Positions 26,287 to 34,513 of a stretch of DNA of 64,000 nt are shown in pieces; the first letter of the stretch is position 1, and every line of letters begins with the position of its first letter. The position numbers and the translations under genes were made by a program. The DNA comes from Bacillus sp. FJAT-22090 (GTDB lineage Bacteria > Bacillota > Bacilli > Bacillales_A > Planococcaceae): the NCBI RefSeq assembly GCF_001278755.1, contig NZ_CP012601.1:1054001-1118000 (forward strand), read 5' to 3'. The notes beneath the pieces were generated by a model. That model made no database searches. It saw only the letters and a list, made by a program, of their open reading frames with translations, and was not told the origin of the DNA.

Positions 26287-26313
26287 GGAACTGTCATATC
26301 AGTTCCTTTTTTT
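26287..26313 (+). terminator. cat terminator
   Basis: GGAACTG-TCATAT-CAGTTCC followed by seven Ts, 25 bases after the cat stop. Confidence 0.92.
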
Positions 26314-26348
26314 ATTGATGAAAAATTAAGTCTGTGAATAAATGTACT

Positions 26349-26456
26349 TAAACAAACGGGTGCTTTAGTTAAACAAGACCATCAAAAATGATGGTCTATT
26401 TTTATGTACAATGTGAAATGTTACACTTAAACTAATGCAGCAGTTTAGTCGAATAA
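26349..26456 (+). repeat. Boundary repeat, long form with internal deletion
   Basis: A core AACAAACGGGTGCT, GACCATCAAAAATGATGGTC terminator, then a shortened link directly to GTGAAATGTTACAC and B core GCAGCAG. The AAACATCAAGTAG block is gone. Confidence 0.88.
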
Positions 26457-26547
26457 ATAAAATTAGAAAAAAGCGGAACTTTAGTTTGTTTATATTCATA
26501 TAATTATTATGAGTTGATTATTATGACACTTGAAAGGTGGATTTTTT

Positions 26548-26889
26548 ATGTACAAAGTGAATGGTATAGAAGCTTATGAAGCACATAATCGAACTGAGTT
26601 ATTAGCAGGTTTAGAGACAAAATCTGAATATATCCTTATTAAAGGAGACTATTATAAAGAAGTAAGAAAGATTATGGATACTCATCTTCCAGAGAACGAA
26701 AGTATAGGAGTGGCATTAGGAAGTGCAGGTGTGTTATCAATTCTTAATTATGCAATAGATGCAGTAAGAAATTCATTCAGTAATGCAGATAAAATGGATA
26801 AAAAAATTGACAGAAAGTTAAATTCATTCAAGGTTAAAAAGATTACAGATGATGGTTTATTATTGAGCTTAAAGCAGTTAGATTATTAG
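26548..26889 (+). CDS. Hypothetical protein (one-gene unit)
   Basis: 113 residues from ATG at 26548, with AAAGGTGG upstream. KSEYILIKGDYYKEVRKIMD suggests one alpha/beta lobe; residues about 60-75 (SIGVALGSAGVLSILNYAI) are a moderately hydrophobic helix that could insert in a membrane. Basic C-terminal half. No family recognised. Between a long and a short repeat. Confidence 0.65.
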   Translation: MYKVNGIEAYEAHNRTELLAGLETKSEYILIKGDYYKEVRKIMDTHLPENESIGVALGSAGVLSILNYAIDAVRNSFSNADKMDKKIDRKLNSFKVKKITDDGLLLSLKQLDY

Positions 26890-26936
26890 AACTTGCATAC
26901 ATAGAACTATTTTGGATAGTTCTATGTGAATAAATA

Positions 26937-27021
26937 CACTTAAACAAACGGGTGCTTTACTTCAAGAAGGAGTAAAGCCTTTTTTCTTATTGAACTAAAG
27001 GGGCAGTTTAGTTGAAGAAGG
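26937..27021 (+). repeat. Boundary repeat, short form with terminator
   Basis: A core AACAAACGGGTGCTTTACTT, hairpin GCTTTACT/AGTAAAGC with T-run, B core AAGGGGCAG with arm TTTAGTTGAAG. Confidence 0.87.
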
Positions 27022-27072
27022 AATTTACGTCTTATAAGAAGAACTCATTTAATATGAAAAGGGGTGATTATA

Positions 27073-27669
27073 ATGATTATTTGGTTAAATGGAGCATTTG
27101 GTTCTGGGAAAACTCAGACTTCTTACGAATTAGAACGAAGGATTCCCAATTCCCTTGTCTATGATCCAGAAAACATAGGTTTTTTTATTAACAGGAATAT
27201 TCCCAAAGAAATTAGTAAAGGTGATTTCCAAGATTATAGTATCTGGCGAGAGTTAAATTACACTACTTTAAAATACATAGATAGTGAATATGACGGGATT
27301 ATAATTGTTCCTATGACCTTAGTAAATCCACAGTATTTTGAGGAAATTATAGGGAAATTAAGAGATGATGGAGTGAGAGTCAATCATTTTGTACTTTGGG
27401 CTTCTAAAGAAACATTACAAAAGAGGCTGCGAAGTAGGGGTGAGAGAAAAAATTCATGGGGTGAAAAACAAATAGATAGATGTATTCAAGGGTTATCAAA
27501 TGATATATTTAAAAATCGAATAGAAACTGATAAATTGACAGTTGAAAGTGTAGTGGAAACAATTGCATCTATGTTAGACATTCATTTACTCGATGACAAG
27601 AGAAATAAATTCAAGAAAAGATTAGACAGAATTAAAGTACAAATAAAACAAATACGATTTATAAATTAA
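27073..27669 (+). CDS. tmrB: TmrB-like P-loop ATPase (tunicamycin resistance)
   Basis: 198 residues from ATG at 27073 (GGGG eight bases upstream), the same length as Bacillus subtilis TmrB. Walker A is WLNGAFGSGKTQT at the very start. YDPENIGFFINRNIP, DFQDYSIWRELNY, IIVPMTLVNPQYF, LWASKETLQKRLRSRGE and KNSWGEKQIDRC follow TmrB closely as I recall it. TmrB gives tunicamycin resistance, probably by binding the drug at the membrane through a C-terminal amphipathic helix; here the last 30 residues are basic and amphipathic. One-gene unit ending 12 bases before a repeat. Confidence 0.88.
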   Translation: MIIWLNGAFGSGKTQTSYELERRIPNSLVYDPENIGFFINRNIPKEISKGDFQDYSIWRELNYTTLKYIDSEYDGIIIVPMTLVNPQYFEEIIGKLRDDGVRVNHFVLWASKETLQKRLRSRGERKNSWGEKQIDRCIQGLSNDIFKNRIETDKLTVESVVETIASMLDIHLLDDKRNKFKKRLDRIKVQIKQIRFIN

Positions 27670-27680
27670 ATAGGTTACTC

Positions 27681-27793
27681 TCTTCAACTAACGGGTGCTT
27701 TAGTTAAACAAGACCATCAATTCGATGGTCTATTTTTACGCCCAAAACATCAGGAAATTTCGGCGATACAATGTGAAATGTTACACTTAAACT
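27681..27793 (+). repeat. Boundary repeat, long form, left part (interrupted)
   Basis: A core, GACCATC/GATGGTC terminator and GTGAAATGTTACAC are intact, then the copy breaks after ACTTAAACT. The missing B core continues at 28164, after about 370 inserted bases. Confidence 0.88.
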
Positions 27794-28163
27794 CCCATGA
27801 AAATTAAAAAATGCTCAAAATCTATAAAATTGCATAACAAAAGAGACTCAGAAATTACTTTTTTAAAAAAAGGCTGAGCCTTCAGAATGATTATATTAAG
27901 CTGAAAGTTAAATCAAAGCAACTCCATTCTTGTTAGAATAAAGGCAAGGCTGGTGCAATAACCAGAGTAGGATTAATCTCCCATGAGTGCTACTCGTATA
28001 GAGTGCGACAGTCTGTGATGCACCGTGGTCGTTGGAGTCAGACTAACGGATGGGCTCTATGGCACCATAGTTCATCGACCTTCTTCGCCAGCCGTATCAA
28101 TCTATACCCGCTCTGAAACATTTTCATTCTCTGTGGTGCAGCTTTTTTTGGCTGCATGGATGG
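27794..28163. mobile_element. Insertion in a boundary core, carrying a structured RNA; IS200/IS605-like MITE or HEARO-type candidate
   Basis: About 370 bases split the B core of a long repeat exactly (TTAAACT before, CTAACGG after). It has no protein gene. Its right end is a hairpin TGCAGC/GCTGCA followed by ATGGATGG. A second copy of this right end (61050-61101) also abuts CTAACGG. Such palindrome-ended, non-coding insertions fit IS200/IS605-derived or HEARO-like elements, but the family is not established from sequence alone. Confidence 0.55.
27940..28160 (+). ncRNA. Candidate structured RNA, family unknown
   Basis: A nested set of perfect stems: GGCTGG (27948) with CCAGCC (28088) closes a multi-branch region; inside it GGTGCA (27952) with TGCACC (28019), GAGTAG (27965) with CTACTC (27990), GGTCG (28027) with CGACC (28076), and CTATGG (28057) with CCATAG (28065). 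A hairpin ATTCT-TGTT-AGAAT precedes it and TGCAGC/GCTGCA ends it. The region is less AT-rich than its surroundings. It could be a HEARO/omega-type RNA. Strand chosen from the position of the end hairpin. Confidence 0.5.
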
Positions 28164-28189
28164 CTAACGGGGCAGGTTAGTGGAACAAG
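28164..28189 (+). repeat. Boundary repeat, right part of the interrupted copy
   Basis: CTAACGGGGCAGGTTAGTGG then AACAAG: the B core that belongs to the left part at 27681-27793. Confidence 0.85.
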
Positions 28190-28240
28190 AATAATGTTGT
28201 ATAATACTTAAAGCTATTGATTTAATAAAAGGAGAAAGTA

Positions 28241-28534
28241 ATGATAAGTGCAAACAATTTTAAAACAGATAGCATACTAGATGATTACTCTGACTTTAGG
28301 TTTGTAGAGTGTGATTTCTGTAAATGCCAATATATTCACGACTTTGAACATTGTACTTTGTTCTATGACCCCAATGATTTGGAACGAAGTTTTTCAACAA
28401 TATTTGAATGTGATGAAGATAAAAATTATCCATTACCTTGTCGTAAGTGTATACGGAAGGAATGGGATATCACAGATATTGATAATGATGAAAGAGAAAA
28501 TGTCTTAAAAGGTGAATGGGGTTGGGCAATTTAA
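28241..28534 (+). CDS. Small Cys-rich (zinc-ribbon-like) hypothetical protein
   Basis: 97 residues with Cys clusters ECDFCKCQYIHDFEHC and CRKC, spaced like a small zinc-binding domain. Otherwise acidic. No family recognised. ATG after AAAGGAG. One-gene unit; the stop is four bases before the next long repeat. Confidence 0.72.
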   Translation: MISANNFKTDSILDDYSDFRFVECDFCKCQYIHDFEHCTLFYDPNDLERSFSTIFECDEDKNYPLPCRKCIRKEWDITDIDNDERENVLKGEWGWAI

Positions 28535-28537
28535 CGA

Positions 28538-28682
28538 CTTTCTTATTCAACTAACGGAGTGCTTTAGTTAAACAAGAAAACCATTTGGATGGTCTGTTTT
28601 TTTATACAAAACATCAAGTAGATCTCAGAAGTTTATTGTGAAATGGTACACTTAAACTAACGCAGCAGTATAGTTGAACAAG
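28538..28682 (+). repeat. Boundary repeat, long form
   Basis: A core AACTAACGGAGTGCT, hairpin AACCATTTGGATGGTC with T-run, AAACATCAAGTAGATCTCAG, GTGAAATGGTACAC, B core GCAGCAG with a worn right arm. Confidence 0.9.
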
Positions 28683-28732
28683 GGGAAACTAAATTGCTTA
28701 GAGAAATAGATATAACAGAAGGGGATGGAAAC

Positions 28733-28999
28733 ATGGAAAGAAAGTTTAGTAAGTTTTCCATTATATTAATTGTTGTTGGAATTTTTGTTGCATATATGGC
28801 ATTCCCACCGATTAATATTGATATTTTGGGTAGGTGGGGAATATTCATTGGCTTTGGTATCTATTTAACAGGCATAGTACTTGGTATCTGTGCTTTCTTT
28901 AAAAAAGAAAAAGGGTTTATGAAGTATATCTCGTTACTTTCCATTTCTTTAGGTGTTTTTTTTAGTACATTTCTTTATGCAATCGTCGGCAAAATTTAA
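28733..28999 (+). CDS. Small three-helix membrane protein
   Basis: 88 residues from ATG at 28733, with AAGGGGATGG upstream; a TTG at 28694 has no ribosome site. Three hydrophobic helices (IILIVVGIFVAYMAF, IFIGFGIYLTGIVLGI, YISLLSISLGVFFSTF). Unknown function. One-gene unit. Confidence 0.7.
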   Translation: MERKFSKFSIILIVVGIFVAYMAFPPINIDILGRWGIFIGFGIYLTGIVLGICAFFKKEKGFMKYISLLSISLGVFFSTFLYAIVGKI

Positions 29000-29016
29000 C
29001 GAAATTAATTTGGTTA

Positions 29017-29155
29017 TCTTATTCAACTAACGGGTGCTTTAGTTAAGCAAGACCATCAATTCGATGGTCTGTTTTTATGTCCAAAACAAAGTGAAATTCG
29101 GTGATCAAGTGTGAAATGTTACACTTAAACTAATGAAGCAGTTTAGTGGAATAAG
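29017..29155 (+). repeat. Boundary repeat, long form
   Basis: A core GGGTGCT, GACCATC/GATGGTC terminator, GTGAAATGTTACAC, B core AACTAATGAAGCAG with arm TTTAGTGGAATAAG. Confidence 0.9.
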
Positions 29156-29196
29156 AGAGTTTTCTTCTTTCGTTAAAAGGCGATATATTTAGGTAA

Positions 29197-29233
29197 ACAA
29201 AAACCATCTATTCATAAAAAATAGACGGTTTTG
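29197..29233 (-). terminator. Terminator of the minus-strand SRPBCC relic
   Basis: On the minus strand CAAAACCGTCTATT pairs with AATAGATGGTTTTTG and runs into Ts, nine bases after the stop at 29242. Confidence 0.75.
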
Positions 29234-29241
29234 TAAGGTAC

Positions 29242-29670
29242 TTATTTTACAGGTTGACAACATAAATTACCTTCGCCCTTTTCAAGAACAGACTTTAAGC
29301 TACTAAGAACGCCAGACCAAGCCATTTGATGCCATTGAAATGCATCTGTCCAACTTTCATTATTCTTAAATCCTGTATGGTGTAAACTGACTTTCGTAGA
29401 GTTTTCACTAATTGATTCAAAACTAACATTTACTATTGTGAGGTCATTTTCATTATTCATTATATCTTCAAACTGGTCTGGTCCTTTCCAAGTGAACACT
29501 AGCTCTTTTTCATCAACAAGTTTAATTATCTTGCAACCTTTAGTATTCATACCAGTTTTATTTCCTGGAACGAAATATAGTTCATATGCTCCCCCTTCTT
29601 TAGCTACTACTACCGTTTCACGAGCGAACCACTCTGAAACTCGTTCAGATATTGTCCACGCATTAGTTTG
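29242..29670 (-). pseudogene. SRPBCC/AHSA1-domain protein, start cut off at a repeat
   Basis: The minus-strand frame is open from 29670 and reads TNAWTISERVSEWFARETVV, GGAYELYFVPGNKTGMNTKG, VFTWKGPDQFED and HHTGFKNNESWTDAFQWHQM, all typical of the AHSA1 (activator of Hsp90 ATPase-like) START-fold proteins. The usual first 20-25 residues before TNAW and a start codon are missing: a stop lies at the edge of the core at 29673. An internal ATG at 29550 could give a 102-residue product, but the fold would be incomplete. It looks cut at the recombination core. Confidence 0.75.
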
Positions 29671-29672
29671 TT

Positions 29673-29705
29673 AATTAACTAACGGGACAGTTTAGTTCAA
29701 CAAGG
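29673..29705 (+). repeat. Boundary repeat, single B core
   Basis: TTAACTAAC-GGGACAG-TTTAGTTCAACAAG, the point at which the minus-strand gene is broken. Confidence 0.8.
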
Positions 29706-30126
29706 GGACGGGCTGTTATCATTATATTAAGAAGGTAAAGAATGAAGGTGAACTAATGGAGAGCAACGATAATTATTATATAACCATTTGTAATAGAGTT
29801 TGATCGTTTATAAAAATGTTTGATCAAAAATCATGTATTGTAATTTAATTTGGGATTTTTCTTTTTTTGACTTTCTTATAACCTGGAAGTTTTGAGTATG
29901 TAATATTCGAATTTCCAAGGTTTTTTCTACTTACAATAACTTTGGTATATCATCTTCAATAAGGATCTTCCTCATTTTTCCATTTGGTTATAAGGGACCA
30001 AACCGATGAATTCATGACTTTACCTGCCTCCTTGTATTATCTTACACATAGGATAAGCCTAGTATGAATAGGATGAAAGTAAGTCTCTTAAAGGATGGCT
30101 TACAATACAAACTAAGGAGAAAGAGT
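29706..30126. other. Gene-poor stretch with a 15-residue gene start
   Basis: ATG at 29756 (GAAGGTG upstream) opens a 15-residue frame, MESNDNYYITICNRV, stopping at 29801. It probably marks a gene start cut off by a later event. The rest to the oxidase gene shows two GATCAAA words and no supportable gene. Confidence 0.4.
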
Positions 30127-31593
30127 GTGACTAACATGTTTCCTCCTGTGTCACCCGATCAAATGATTTGGACAATTCAACATGGACTAAAAAAAACGCA
30201 AAATCCCAAGAAGATTCTCATTGTCGGCGCAGGTATGTCAGGATTGGTCGCTGCCTCATTGTTAAAGGAAGCCGGACATAACGTAGTTATCCTTGAAGCT
30301 TCTAAAAGAGTAGGAGGACGTGTCTACACAAAACGGTCCCCTTTTATCAATGGGCAATACATGGAAGCAGGGGCAATGCGTATTCCAAATCATCATTATT
30401 TGACTTTGGAATACATAAAAAAATTCCGCTTACCAGTAAATTCTTTTATTAACAGTACGCCTAACGACCTGATCTATGTGAATGGGATCAAAACACGCCA
30501 ATATCTGTATAAACAGACCCCTGATATCCTTGGCTACCCAGTTGCCCCTAACGAAAAGGGAAAAACAGCTGTGGAGTTGATTCAACCAATACTTCAGCCG
30601 GTTATAGACTTTATCAATCTAAATCCGTTGGAAAATTGGAGTTGGGTAATAAAAGAATATGATAGATTCTCAATGGATGAGTTTTTAAGATATAACTCTA
30701 ATGGGGTGACTTTATCTCCTGGTGCAATTGAAATGATTAAGGTGCTACTTGCAATCGAGGGCTTGTCTGAACTCGCATTCCTGGATCTATTACGTGAATT
30801 TATGATTCTTTTCAATCCTAATATCAGTTTCTATGAGATTACTGGAGGAAATGACCAACTACCACAAGCATTTCTCCCACAATTAAAAGAAAATATTATT
30901 TATGGGCAACAGATGACCAAAATTGTTCAGCATAATAACCAAGTTACACTTCATACTAAGAATACAGAGTCGTTAAAACCCACTGAAATGACATGTGACA
31001 TTTGCATCTTGACCATTCCTTTCTCGATCTTGCAATTCGTTGAAGTTGAACCCCATGATTCTTTTTCCCATAACAAGTGGAAAGCGATTAGAGAACTTCA
31101 TTATGTGACTTCTACAAAGATTGGCCTTCAGTTTAAAAGTAGATTTTGGGAAGATGAAGGGATAAAAGGTGGTCAAACGGTTTCTGATTTACCCATCCGA
31201 TTTAGTTATTATCCAAGCCATGGAATTGGAAAGAACGAGTCGGGCGTAATTTTAGCTAGCTATACTTGGGAGGATGATGCCATTCCGTGGGACAGCTTGA
31301 GTGAAGAAAATCGGATTCAACAAGCCTTAAAGAACTTGGCTACCATCCATGGAGAACAAGTATATGATGAATTTATAACAGGAGCTTCTTACAGTTGGGC
31401 TCAGAATCCATATTCAGGTGGGGCTTTCACGTTGTTCAAACCAGAACAAGAAACAGAACTTTTTCCTTACCTCGGCACTCCCGAAGGAAGGGTACACTTT
31501 GCTGGGGAACACACTGCACTGCCACACGGTTGGATACAAGGTGCAATTGAGTCTGGAATACGTGTAGTACATGAAGTCAATGGCTTGCCTTGA
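30127..31593 (+). CDS. Flavin monoamine oxidase / L-amino-acid oxidase family (YobN-like), paralogue
   Basis: 488 residues from GTG at 30127, which has AAGGAGA seven bases upstream and matches the start of the paralogue at 21700-23157; ATG 30064 has no good ribosome site. Motifs: [52 protein letters not shown] and [20 protein letters not shown] for FAD and the active site. Cytosolic. Very similar over its whole length to the minus-strand copy, so one is a duplicate or both arrived from related sources. Terminator at 31642. Confidence 0.92.
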   Translation: MTNMFPPVSPDQMIWTIQHGLKKTQNPKKILIVGAGMSGLVAASLLKEAGHNVVILEASKRVGGRVYTKRSPFINGQYMEAGAMRIPNHHYLTLEYIKKFRLPVNSFINSTPNDLIYVNGIKTRQYLYKQTPDILGYPVAPNEKGKTAVELIQPILQPVIDFINLNPLENWSWVIKEYDRFSMDEFLRYNSNGVTLSPGAIEMIKVLLAIEGLSELAFLDLLREFMILFNPNISFYEITGGNDQLPQAFLPQLKENIIYGQQMTKIVQHNNQVTLHTKNTESLKPTEMTCDICILTIPFSILQFVEVEPHDSFSHNKWKAIRELHYVTSTKIGLQFKSRFWEDEGIKGGQTVSDLPIRFSYYPSHGIGKNESGVILASYTWEDDAIPWDSLSEENRIQQALKNLATIHGEQVYDEFITGASYSWAQNPYSGGAFTLFKPEQETELFPYLGTPEGRVHFAGEHTALPHGWIQGAIESGIRVVHEVNGLP

Positions 31594-31641
31594 TATTACT
31601 TGGAGTAAGGGAAATTATTATATTTTGCATACTTAACGATT

Positions 31642-31670
31642 GCGTTCTTGGCACAGCCAGGAACGCTTTT
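31642..31670 (+). terminator. Terminator of the oxidase gene
   Basis: GCGTTCTTGGC-ACA-GCCAGGAACGC with one mismatch, then TTTT. Confidence 0.85.
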
Positions 31671-31759
31671 CTATGGGTCTGAAAACTTTATTTTAAGTTA
31701 ACATTTCCTTGAATTTTGATCAAACTTTTTTATATAATTTTAATTCGAATGTGAAAGAG

Positions 31760-31800
31760 AAGAATCCATTTTGATCAAACTTTTTTCAAAATGGATTCTT
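31760..31800 (+). repeat. Dispersed terminator-like hairpin, copy 1
   Basis: AGAATCCATTTTGA pairs with TCAAAATGGATTCT, followed by Ts. Related hairpins occur at 55621-55661 and 61180-61220. It lies just where the next gene should have its start. Confidence 0.65.
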
Positions 31801-31869
31801 TTTATTCTCCATAAAATGCGACTTCGCCAAATATTTTTGATCAGACTTTGTGTTGCATTGGACTCTATA

Positions 31870-32229
31870 ATGGAACAGGATGAAGCATTAAGTAGTGATA
31901 TGGAATATATAGCAATCGATATGAGTAATTTCGAGGACGCAGATGAAAGTGATACTGAAGAAATCTTAAGTTACTTTAAGGAAAAATATAAAGTTAAAAT
32001 AATGGACGCTACTCTTGAACAACTGAAAGAAAAGGGATATTCAGATACGATGCGTTTGGATGGCGTACTTCTTAGAATAGAAAAAGTTGATTTTAAGTCC
32101 AACAATGAAATCTTTTTTGAGGGTTCCATGTATCGTTCGGGTCTAGGGGTAGTTGGAGTAGAAGTTAAAGTTCATTATAAAGATAATAAATGGGAATCCA
32201 AAGAAGTGAAAATGACTTGGATTAGTTAA
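31870..32229 (+). CDS. Hypothetical protein, probably N-terminally truncated
   Basis: The frame reads AALDSIMEQDEALSS-like sequence, DMEYIAIDMSNFEDADES, EEILSYFKEKYKVKIMDATL and VGVEVKVHYKDNKWESKEV. I place the start at ATG 31870 (119 residues), but no ribosome site precedes it and the frame is open upstream through the hairpin at 31760-31800. A normal version probably has a signal or anchor segment in front, now replaced by the hairpin. No family name known to me. Followed seven bases later by a long repeat, as a unit should be. Confidence 0.55.
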   Translation: MEQDEALSSDMEYIAIDMSNFEDADESDTEEILSYFKEKYKVKIMDATLEQLKEKGYSDTMRLDGVLLRIEKVDFKSNNEIFFEGSMYRSGLGVVGVEVKVHYKDNKWESKEVKMTWIS

Positions 32230-32235
32230 GATTAT

Positions 32236-32375
32236 TATTGTGATAACGGGTGCTTAAGTTTAGACAAGACCATCATTTCAATGGTCTATTTTTTTATCTT
32301 AAACATCAAGTAGACTTTGGTGGACCATTGTGAAATGTTACACTTAAACAAACGCAGCAGTTTAGTTTAATAAAA
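32236..32375 (+). repeat. Boundary repeat, long form
   Basis: A core worn (TGATAACGGGTGCTTAAGTT), GACCATCATTTCAATGGTC terminator, GTGAAATGTTACAC, B core AACAAACGCAGCAG. Confidence 0.88.
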
Positions 32376-32399
32376 ATAAATAGAAGAAGGTGTTAATAA

Positions 32400-33671
32400 G
32401 TGTCTGGTAAAGCACAAGATTCAATTGAGAGTTATATAGATTCACCAGAAAAATTAAAGAGCTTGTATAGACGTGTGTTGTTCGTTGTAAGTTTATCACA
32501 AATCTTCGGTGGTGCAGGGCTTGCAGCAGGAGTTACAGTAGGTGCCCTGTTGGCTCAACAAATGCTTGGAACTGATGCTTTTGCAGGAGTGCCGGCAGCT
32601 TTATTTACTTTAGGTTCAGCAGGAGCTGCTTTAATTGTAGGGAAAATTTCACAACGATATGGACGTCGTACAGGTTTATCATTAGGTTTTATTGTAGGTG
32701 GACTTGGTGCAATTGGAGTTGTGATTGCTGCCATGATGAATAGTGTCATTTTATTATTTGCTTCTTTACTGATCTATGGTGCAGGGACTGCGACAAATTT
32801 ACAAGCTCGTTATGCGGGAACTGATTTAGCAAACAAAAAACAACGAGCAACAGCTATTAGTACTACGATGGTTATGACAACATTCGGGGCTGTTGCTGGC
32901 CCAAACCTAGTAGAAGTTATGGGTGAATTTGCTAGTTTCATTGGTGTTCCGCCACTTGCAGGTCCATTCATATTATCAGCTACTGCATTTATCTTAGCAG
33001 GTCTTGTTCTTTTAATTATGTTGCGTCCCGATCCGTTAGATATTGCAAACAGGATAGCAGCCTATAAACAAGAATATGAGCCTGTAAATAAAAGGGATTC
33101 TGTTGATAAAGCAATAAATAGAAGAGGTCTAATGATTGGTGCCACGGTTATGGTTCTTACCCAAATTGTAATGGTTGCAATTATGACAATGACACCGGTA
33201 CATATGAAACACCATGGACATGGTCTAAATGAAATTGGAATTGTTATTGGTTTTCACATAGGTGCAATGTATCTTCCCTCACTTGTCACAGGAGTCCTTG
33301 TAGATAAAGTAGGTCGAACAACTATGAGCATAGCCTCGGGGATTACATTGTTATTCGCTGGTTTATTAGCAGCATTCGCACCAAGCGATTCAATTGTTTT
33401 ATTAGTACTTGCTCTTTCTTTACTTGGATTGGGATGGAACTTTGGCTTAATTAGTGGCACTGCTCTAATTGTTGATTCTACAGAGCCTTCAACACGTGCG
33501 AAAACTCAAGGAACACTTGATGTTTTTATTGCATTAGCAGGTGCTTCAGGTGGTGCTCTTTCGGGAATGGTAGTAGCTAGTACAAGTTATGCTACATTGT
33601 CTTTAAGTGGGGGACTTTTATCCTTAGTTCTCATACCTATTATAATTTGGTCGCGAAGAGGGAAAGCATAA
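32400..33671 (+). CDS. MFS transporter
   Basis: 423 residues from GTG at 32400, with AGAAGGTG upstream. Twelve hydrophobic helices in two bundles with a long central loop (about 215-245: DPLDIANRIAAYKQEYEPVN). GKISQRYGRRTGLSLGF is the loop 2-3 motif A, and VDKVGRTTMSIASG its counterpart in the second half. Substrate unknown; probably an exporter. One-gene unit with its own terminator at 33701. Confidence 0.9.
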   Translation: MSGKAQDSIESYIDSPEKLKSLYRRVLFVVSLSQIFGGAGLAAGVTVGALLAQQMLGTDAFAGVPAALFTLGSAGAALIVGKISQRYGRRTGLSLGFIVGGLGAIGVVIAAMMNSVILLFASLLIYGAGTATNLQARYAGTDLANKKQRATAISTTMVMTTFGAVAGPNLVEVMGEFASFIGVPPLAGPFILSATAFILAGLVLLIMLRPDPLDIANRIAAYKQEYEPVNKRDSVDKAINRRGLMIGATVMVLTQIVMVAIMTMTPVHMKHHGHGLNEIGIVIGFHIGAMYLPSLVTGVLVDKVGRTTMSIASGITLLFAGLLAAFAPSDSIVLLVLALSLLGLGWNFGLISGTALIVDSTEPSTRAKTQGTLDVFIALAGASGGALSGMVVASTSYATLSLSGGLLSLVLIPIIIWSRRGKA

Positions 33672-33700
33672 TAAAGTCTAAATAAAAAATGAGACAACAG

Positions 33701-33743
33701 TAAAAGCCTTGTTACGTAAAAGTAAAGCAAGGCTTTTATTTTT
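33701..33743 (+). terminator. Terminator of the MFS gene
   Basis: TAAAAGCCTTG pairs perfectly with CAAGGCTTTTA, then ATTTTTC. Confidence 0.9.
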
Positions 33744-33874
33744 CTTCCAGTGAAGATGAAGTGAACGACCTATTCACTATTATTATGAAACTTATGATAA
33801 AACAGTTATTGAAAAAATTTTTAGTTTAAGTGAAAGAGATAAGACGCTTTTATTCGATATTTATAGCCAGAATG

Positions 33875-34014
33875 CTTCTTCAACTAACGGGTGCTTTAGC
33901 TAAACGAGACCATCATTTCGATGGTCTGTTTTTACGTTTAAAACATCAAGTGGATTTAGGCGATTCATTGTGAAATGTTACACTTAAACTAACGCAGCAG
34001 GTTAGTTGAATAAG
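33875..34014 (+). repeat. Boundary repeat, long form
   Basis: A core CTTCAACTAACGGGTGCTTT, GACCATCATTTCGATGGTC terminator, GTGAAATGTTACAC, B core AACTAAC-GCAGCAG-GTTAGTTGAATAAG. An open frame before it (YETYDKTVIEKIFSLSERDK, about 33777-33900) runs into the A core and looks like a gene remnant. Confidence 0.92.
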
Positions 34015-34086
34015 CAAAACTAGACTTTTTAAAATATTTAATGATTGAATTTTAAATGTGACGTATACTTTTCTACTTTGCACTTT

Positions 34087-34110
34087 ACATACCACACCGG
34101 GGTATGGTAA
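34087..34110 (+). promoter_or_regulatory. CsoR operator in the csoR promoter
   Basis: ATACCACACCGGGGTATGGT, a palindromic CsoR box, lies between a TTTACA -35 and a TAAAAT -10, 30 bases before csoR. Copper binding to CsoR would free it. Confidence 0.8.
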
Positions 34111-34138
34111 AATAATATCAAGTTAGGAGGTTGAGCTG

Positions 34139-34471
34139 ATGGAAAACACAGTGAAAGAAGCAGCTTGCCATACAGAGATTGTAGTGTCTTGTCGAAAAAG
34201 TCATCATCCAGAACGTGTAAAAAAGGATTTAACAACTCGATTAAATCGTATCGAAGGTCAAATTAGAGGTATAAAGGGAATGATAGACAAAGACGTTTAC
34301 TGTGACGATGTAATCACACAACTGTCTGCGACACAATCTGCTCTAAATAGCGTAGCCAAAATCCTTTTGGAAGGTCATCTAAAAGGTTGTGTGGTAGATC
34401 GCCTTTCAGAAGGTGATGAAGAGGTATTAGACGAATTAGTTCTGACGATTCAAAAGCTAATGAAAAAATAA
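34139..34471 (+). CDS. csoR: Copper-sensing repressor CsoR
   Basis: 110 residues of the CsoR/RcnR all-helical family. Copper ligands are in place: Cys in KDVYCDDV, His in LLEGHLKGC and the following Cys. RLNRIEGQIRGIKGMI is the DNA-contacting family signature. With Cu(I) bound it leaves its operators and the copZ-copA genes are expressed. ATG with TTAGGAGG upstream. Starts the csoR-copZ-copA cluster. Confidence 0.95.
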   Translation: MENTVKEAACHTEIVVSCRKSHHPERVKKDLTTRLNRIEGQIRGIKGMIDKDVYCDDVITQLSATQSALNSVAKILLEGHLKGCVVDRLSEGDEEVLDELVLTIQKLMKK

Positions 34472-34513
34472 AAACGAAATAGCACGTAGAAAATGAAAAA
34501 ATTTTTTAAGTAT

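Noticed and set aside
27794-28163. Group II intron (IIC-attC type) in a boundary core
   Set aside because: Attractive because such introns target attC, but no domain V with a GAAA loop, no GTGCG start and no reverse transcriptase are visible.
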